DNA of 64,000 nucleotides from Sclerotinia nivalis (taxonomy: Eukaryota > Ascomycota > Leotiomycetes > Helotiales > Sclerotiniaceae). A program made the translations under genes and the position numbers. Within the stretch, counting starts at the first letter, position 1, and each line of letters starts with the position of its first letter. This document shows, piece after piece, positions 59,561-64,000 of the stretch. The stretch covers positions 620,001-684,000 of the forward strand of contig JAPEIS010000001.1 in assembly GCA_029531795.1 (NCBI GenBank), in the 5' to 3' direction. The notes beneath the pieces are model-generated. The model searched no databases. It was not told the origin of the DNA and saw only the letters and a list, made by a program, of their open reading frames with translations.

Positions 59561-61565
59561 AATGGTACAATACTCGAGTTTGCTTTTATCCGGAAAAATA
59601 CCGAATCTGTAGTACAATTAATTATATCGAAAAGAATTACTTTACTAGATATAATACAATTTATAATTGTTTAATAAGATGTTTATATTGCGGGGGATTT
59701 CATTCAACAAATGATCTTGATTATTTTCTTCGTTTTACAATTAAAAGCTCCAAATTCAAAACAGAAAAGCAAGCTATCCAGAAAATATCAAAAACAATTA
59801 GAATAAAAGTTTGTATCAATACAAAGTACTCTAAAGCTTCAAAAGTTAATTCTTCAATAAAAAAACCCATTGCCCCTTCAATTCCAATCCGAACTACCCC
59901 GATATTATTTTTGCTAGCTTCATTTCCCTTTAATTATTTTAATCGTTTCATTATATTAGAATCTATCTTTCTTTCGATCCTGTTCAATAAATAATCTTAA
60001 AACAATTTCAAAACCCTTAATCATTTTATAAGTTAATATAGTCAAAAATGCTAGCTCTTATAAATTAGCATTTTCTTTAACTAATGATTTTTATATTGAT
60101 ATAATTCTAATTCAAGAACCTTATATATTCTTAGATATCTTATACCGAATTACGAAATCCCATTTAATCTACAAAACTTTTATATTATTCAACAATTGAG
60201 AAACCCGTCTCTGAATAATAATCTATACTCATAAAGAAACAGATATTCGAACTAATCAATTTCGATTTATCTCTTCTCGAAACTTATTATTTTTATATCT
60301 TCAATTTATTATTGATTCTACCTTTACAATCATTAATATATATAATACTTTTAAAAATAATCAAAATGAAAATTAAATAATAAAAGATTTATTTAATTTA
60401 CCTTTTTTCTTTTTTAATTCTATACTTTTTATAAGAAATTTAAATCTATATTATTTAAAATGAGATCCTTTTTATTATAAAAATTCAAGCTTTACAAAGC
60501 TTTTTACAAATTAATTAAATAATCTTTTTTTCAATCTTTTTTCTATAATCAACAAAGCTATTTACAATTTGGATAGGGTTTTCGATCTTGTATTCCTATC
60601 AGAACTATATACAATTAATACAATATTGGCTTCTTATCTTGATACAATTTCTGATTACAAATCCTTACTAACAATTTTGAATTGGAATACAAGATTCCAG
60701 AATCCAATTCGAAGACTACGAATTGATACACTTGACAAAAAATTCTTCTCAAATCTATTATCAGAAAACCTAGCAAATCTAGATCTTCAAATCTTATTTA
60801 CAACTTCTAATCTCGATAATCTAACTTCGAATATCATTCAATTGATACAATTAATATATACAGGATCAATTCAAAAATCATTCAATCGAAACATAGATCA
60901 ACTATAATGAAATGAAGCCTATCGAACGATTGTTCAAGAAAACCAAACGAATAATTTTCCAGAATCCAAACAGAATCTTCAAAAGATTGTTAAAAAAACG
61001 AAAAAGGAATTCTAACTTTCTAAATTTGATTCAATTAAGGAAATAAAAAATATCTTTAAAATAACAAAATGATATTAATCAATTAAAATATATCGAATTT
61101 CTTCTTTAACAGATTTTTTAGATCATTTTTTTATTACAATAATCCAAACTAAAAGAAATCTATTTATTAATAATCTATTAATTAATACAACTAAAATTGA
61201 CGATATCCCTTTCGATTCTTTTACAACCTTTATCCATTCTATTCCATTCCCGGAAATTATGATTCAAAATATACAGATTACTATTCTTTGTATAGGTAAC
61301 ACAACTCTTAATATAAACAAAATCCCAATCAAAATATTATAGCTAGTATAATCACAAATTGAATCTAGTATTCTACAATTCTTTCAAAAATATCTTGAAA
61401 TAAACTATCACCCTGAATACTTTCGATCAACAATTATAGCTATCATCTCAAAACCGAACAAATCAGATTATACGAACCCTAGATCCTACAAACCAATAGC
61501 TTTATTTTCGATACTAGGAAAAGATCTTGAACGTTTGATTGCTAAAAAGATATCTTGGATTACTA
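59561..61565 (+). mobile_element. LINE copy 2, segment 2 (end of ORF1, endonuclease, start of reverse transcriptase)
   Basis: Begins with AATGGTACAATACTCG, matching AATGGCACAATACTCG at 2732 in copy 1, and is collinear to the copy 1 position near 4735. Frame 60569-60907 (WNTRFQNPIRRLRIDTLDKKF) equals the post-endonuclease region of copy 1 (WNTRFQDPIQRLRINTLDKKL). Many C-to-T/G-to-A changes; for example the two Trp codons at copy 1 4081-4086 are TAA TGA here. Cut by the Tc1 element at the TA at 61564. Confidence 0.92.
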
Positions 61566-62944
61566 CAGTACTAGACCACATCTATTTGCTGGCCCGGATT
61601 TCACCCGGATTTCATTATCAATATCATTCTATTCAAAATAAATTATTAAATCAATCATTTATTATTTTAAAGTAAAATTTTAATATATTTGAGATCTTGA
61701 TTTATATTTTAATAAAATAAAAAATTTATTTATATACTCCACTTTAAATCTTCAATATTTAGTATGCCAGCCTTCAGCCGTGATACAGGCCTCTATCCTC
61801 CTCGACATACTAGCTCCCAATTTTATAAATAACTCGTCATCTAATGTATCCCATGCTGCTTGCAAACAACTTTCTAGCCTTTGTCTAGCGTATTCCGTAT
61901 TGCTTCGATCATTAGCAACATCAGGAAACATCTCAAAAACACATATTTTTAGATGCCACCATATATGCTCTATAGGATTGAGATCGGGAGAGTAAGGGGG
62001 CCATTTTTCAACCAATTGAATGCCTCGATTGCGAAACCACTCTTGTACTTTGGTAGCACGATGAATAGGAGCATTATCCTGCATAAATAAGTATCCTGAA
62101 TCCAATCCTTCGAATATAGGGGCAACCTCTCCTTCAAGAACCTCAAGATAAGAATTAGCACTATACCCATGTTTTGCACTCTCAAAATCTCTATCCATAA
62201 TATAGAGTTTACTCCTTCCGGTATCACAAAAGCCCCCCCAAACCATAACCTTCATATTCTTATTCGTAATATAAGTTTGAACCATATTTCGATCCCATTT
62301 TTGAGGAGGAGTACGAAAGACCCATTCATTCTTTTTCCCCCGGCCCCGCTCTACAGAGCATTCGTCGGACCAGAATATTAAGCCCCATTCCTCTACTGTG
62401 AGGCCCCTTATAGTAAGGCACCATGCAAGCCGTTTAAGTACATGTTTTTGAGTAAGGAATGGCCTCCTTTTAGCTCTCCAATTGAGGATTCTATGATTCT
62501 TGAGGATCCTTTTAATAGTAGTGATACTACAATCCAATCCATATACTTTTTTGACCTCCTTATATATAGCTTTTGGATATAATCGTATATAGCGTATCAG
62601 AATTCGTTCGTCTCGTTCGGTATATGATTTCTTTCGAGTTTTCTTAGGTAGAGAGGCTCCTTCGTTGCGCAATGAGTCTTGCTTTATAGTGTAGGATATC
62701 GTTGATTGGGGGATTCCAAGCTCCCTTCCAATTTTTGTGGGTCTAGCACCTTCCTCTGCCTTCCCTATGATTTTCCCACGCATATATGGGGTAAGATGCT
62801 TAAAAGCTACCTCATTTATATTAATTGACCCTAAAGGAATACGTGGTGTTGACATATTCAATAAATAATTCATATAGTTGAAGAACGCGTTCGAGGAAAA
62901 CGCGTTTTATTCGTGTTTCGCCTAATATAAGTGGAGAGGTGCTG
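61566..62944 (-). mobile_element. Tc1/mariner element with intact transposase
   Basis: 1,379-bp element. TA duplications at 61564-61565 and 62945-62946; removing it restores TGGATTAC-TA-TAACCC, the copy 1 sequence TGGATTGCTATAACCC. Imperfect ends begin CAGTACTAGACCAC and CAGCACCTCTCCAC. It holds one uninterrupted transposase gene and has no RIP-type stops, in contrast to the surrounding LINE, so it arrived after most of the decay. Confidence 0.92.
61752..62873 (-). CDS. Tc1/mariner transposase, 373 codons, intact
   Basis: DDE transposase that excises the element and inserts it at TA sites. N-terminal helix-turn-helix (LTPYMRGKIIGKAEEGARPT to IPQSTISYTIKQ) and a second DNA-binding helix region (CSITTIKRILKNHRI) are followed by the catalytic domain. 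The triad is D in IFWSDECSVERG, D in LFMQDNAPIHRA and E in PDLNPIEHIWWHL. I count 35 residues between the second D and E (VEKWPPYSPDLNPIE has one more residue than the classic Tc1 VLEWPSQSPDLNPIE), so DD35E rather than DD34E. The start is MNYLLNMSTPRI; a second Met at codon 7 is equally possible. Length is typical. Codons show no RIP bias. It may still be active. Confidence 0.93.
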   Translation of the reverse strand: MNYLLNMSTPRIPLGSININEVAFKHLTPYMRGKIIGKAEEGARPTKIGRELGIPQSTISYTIKQDSLRNEGASLPKKTRKKSYTERDERILIRYIRLYPKAIYKEVKKVYGLDCSITTIKRILKNHRILNWRAKRRPFLTQKHVLKRLAWCLTIRGLTVEEWGLIFWSDECSVERGRGKKNEWVFRTPPQKWDRNMVQTYITNKNMKVMVWGGFCDTGRSKLYIMDRDFESAKHGYSANSYLEVLEGEVAPIFEGLDSGYLFMQDNAPIHRATKVQEWFRNRGIQLVEKWPPYSPDLNPIEHIWWHLKICVFEMFPDVANDRSNTEYARQRLESCLQAAWDTLDDELFIKLGASMSRRIEACITAEGWHTKY

Positions 62945-62946
62945 TA

Positions 62947-63696
62947 TAACCCTTAAAATATTAACCAAACAATAATTTGAAATGCTTTCTTTTCGGTTAT
63001 CTATCGATCTTACAATTTGTCTTACATATAATACAGAAATGGTCTTGAATTCAGATTCCAAAATTACATTACTAATTATAAATATCAAAAGCACTTTTGA
63101 TACCGTTTTCCCAGAACGTTTAATTCTTCAACTCAGAGAACAAAAATGATCTAATAATCTAGTTCACTAGATTCAATCGTTTTCTATAAAACGATCGATC
63201 TATATCAAATTCGATAATGAAATTAGATCTAACACCAATATTGAATATAATTTACTACAAGGCTTTCCAATTTCGCTTATTCTTTTTATACTTTATATAA
63301 CCCCTTTGTTTTGGTTAAATAATCCTATTCAAAGATTTGAATATATAGATAATATCGTTTTAATAATATTTTCTTCAAGTTTATAATCGAATTGTAATCA
63401 ATTATAATCGGAAATGCTGGAAATCTTGAACTAAAGGAAATCAGAAAGCATTACTTTTGATCTAAAGAAATCTGAATTAATCTATTTTTTCAGAAACCTC
63501 AAAAGAAACATTGAAAATTCTAATATTCATACAAAAAATCTTTCTATTACAAAAAAACCAAAACCATTAAGATAATTAGAGGTTTACTTCGATAAAAAAC
63601 TAAATTTCAAACCTCACATTCAAATACTGTCGATTAAAACTCTTACAATTGCAAACACTTTATATTCACTTGAAAAAATTACTCGAAGTATCCCTC
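62947..63696 (+). mobile_element. LINE copy 2, segment 3 (reverse transcriptase)
   Basis: Collinear with copy 1 from about 4743 to 5490. Contains decayed versions of the fingers/palm (LGLSID-like, FDTVFPERLILQL near 63095), keeps CAA in NLLQGFPIS near 63250 where copy 1 has TAA, and has YIDNIV for the YADDIA active site near 63345. Many stops. It ends at the F copy at 63697. Confidence 0.9.
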
Positions 63697-64000
63697 AGAT
63701 ACCGTACCAAAAAGGAGGTAGGTAACGTGACTCCAAAAGGGTCTATATAACCACTCCAATTCAATCTAGTTTAATAAAAAATGTGCAACTTCAATTTATT
63801 ATTTTGTATCTGTTTCTGTTGTGTTTATTGATGATCTATATAGGGATCTATAGATATCTAATATATTGTTAGTATTTTTTCGTTTGTAGATTTAAATTTT
63901 ATTATTTTTTCGAAAAAATTATCTTTTGAATCTTCTTTTTAGGGTTGTTGATTGGTATTATAAGTTTCAACAATTCGATTATTTCAAGGAAACAAAACAG
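63697..64000 (+). mobile_element. Second copy of element F, 5' end, cut by the window edge
   Basis: Repeat 63697-63829 (AGATACCGTACC to GTGTTTATT, 133 bp) is the inverse of the F LTRs at 50289 and 58980. The following 170 bp match the F internal leader at 58770-58979. Inserted in LINE copy 2, in plus orientation. Less mutated than F (keeps GTAACGTGACTCC). The rest lies beyond the window. Confidence 0.85.

Noticed and set aside
61780..62381. Plus- and minus-strand frames overlapping the Tc1 transposase
   Set aside because: They are shadows of the intact 373-codon transposase.
1..64000. tRNA or rRNA genes
   Set aside because: I looked for tRNA-like A/B boxes and rRNA-like GC-rich conserved blocks by eye and found none convincing.

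Overview
The window looks like the genome of a filamentous ascomycete (Pezizomycotina). The evidence is short introns with GCTAAC-type branch points, a fungal-type cytochrome P450, and Tad1-like LINE, Ty3/Gypsy chromovirus, Ty1/Copia, Fot1/pogo and Tc1/mariner elements. Most copies decayed by C-to-T and G-to-A changes, as expected from repeat-induced point mutation (RIP). Species was not determined.

Layout. 20-1190: the 3' part of one P450 gene with normal base composition. 1521-7073: a nearly full-length LINE (copy 1) with intact reading frames except for a few nonsense codons. 7074-7381: a short spacer with two strong hairpins and a (CA)8 run. From 7382 to the right edge everything belongs to, or is inserted into, a second and heavily mutated copy of the same LINE (copy 2).

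LINE copy 2 is split at 8556/59561 by a 51,004-bp insertion. This is one Ty3/Gypsy element (family A, minus strand, 146-bp LTRs, 5-bp target duplication AATGG) that carries further elements. Directly in A are B1 (chromovirus, 10700-16494, duplication ATTTG), C (Copia, 18292-32099, ACTTC), D (chromovirus, 33036-48713, TAACC) and F (a different Gypsy, 50289-59113, CCGAT). C holds B2 (19919-25711, TGTAT), a solo B LTR (29973-30209, TAAAC) and a solo D LTR (30531-30785, ATTTA). D holds a Fot1-like DNA transposon (34064-36234, TA), a solo B-prime LTR (37186-37398, GCTTT) and Gypsy E (40090-46992, ATATT). F holds a second solo B-prime LTR (56016-56228, AAATT). Removing these in order restores the LINE reading across the junction. 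Further right, LINE copy 2 also carries a Tc1/mariner element with an intact transposase gene (61566-62944, TA), then the start of another F copy that runs off the window (63697-64000).

Apart from the P450 and the Tc1 transposase, no gene here looks functional. The retroelement genes are pseudogenes with many stops. LTR pairs keep equal or nearly equal lengths (146/146, 237/237, 359/359, 221/221) despite many transitions, so decay was mostly by substitution. The GC-rich solo LTRs and the Tc1 element are nearly unmutated islands, so they are probably late arrivals or too short to be RIP targets. The window therefore records a boundary between a gene-bearing segment and an AT-rich, transposon-dense block, possibly heterochromatic. 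No new molecular system was recognised; the main interest is the fully resolvable nest and the oddities noted in the findings.
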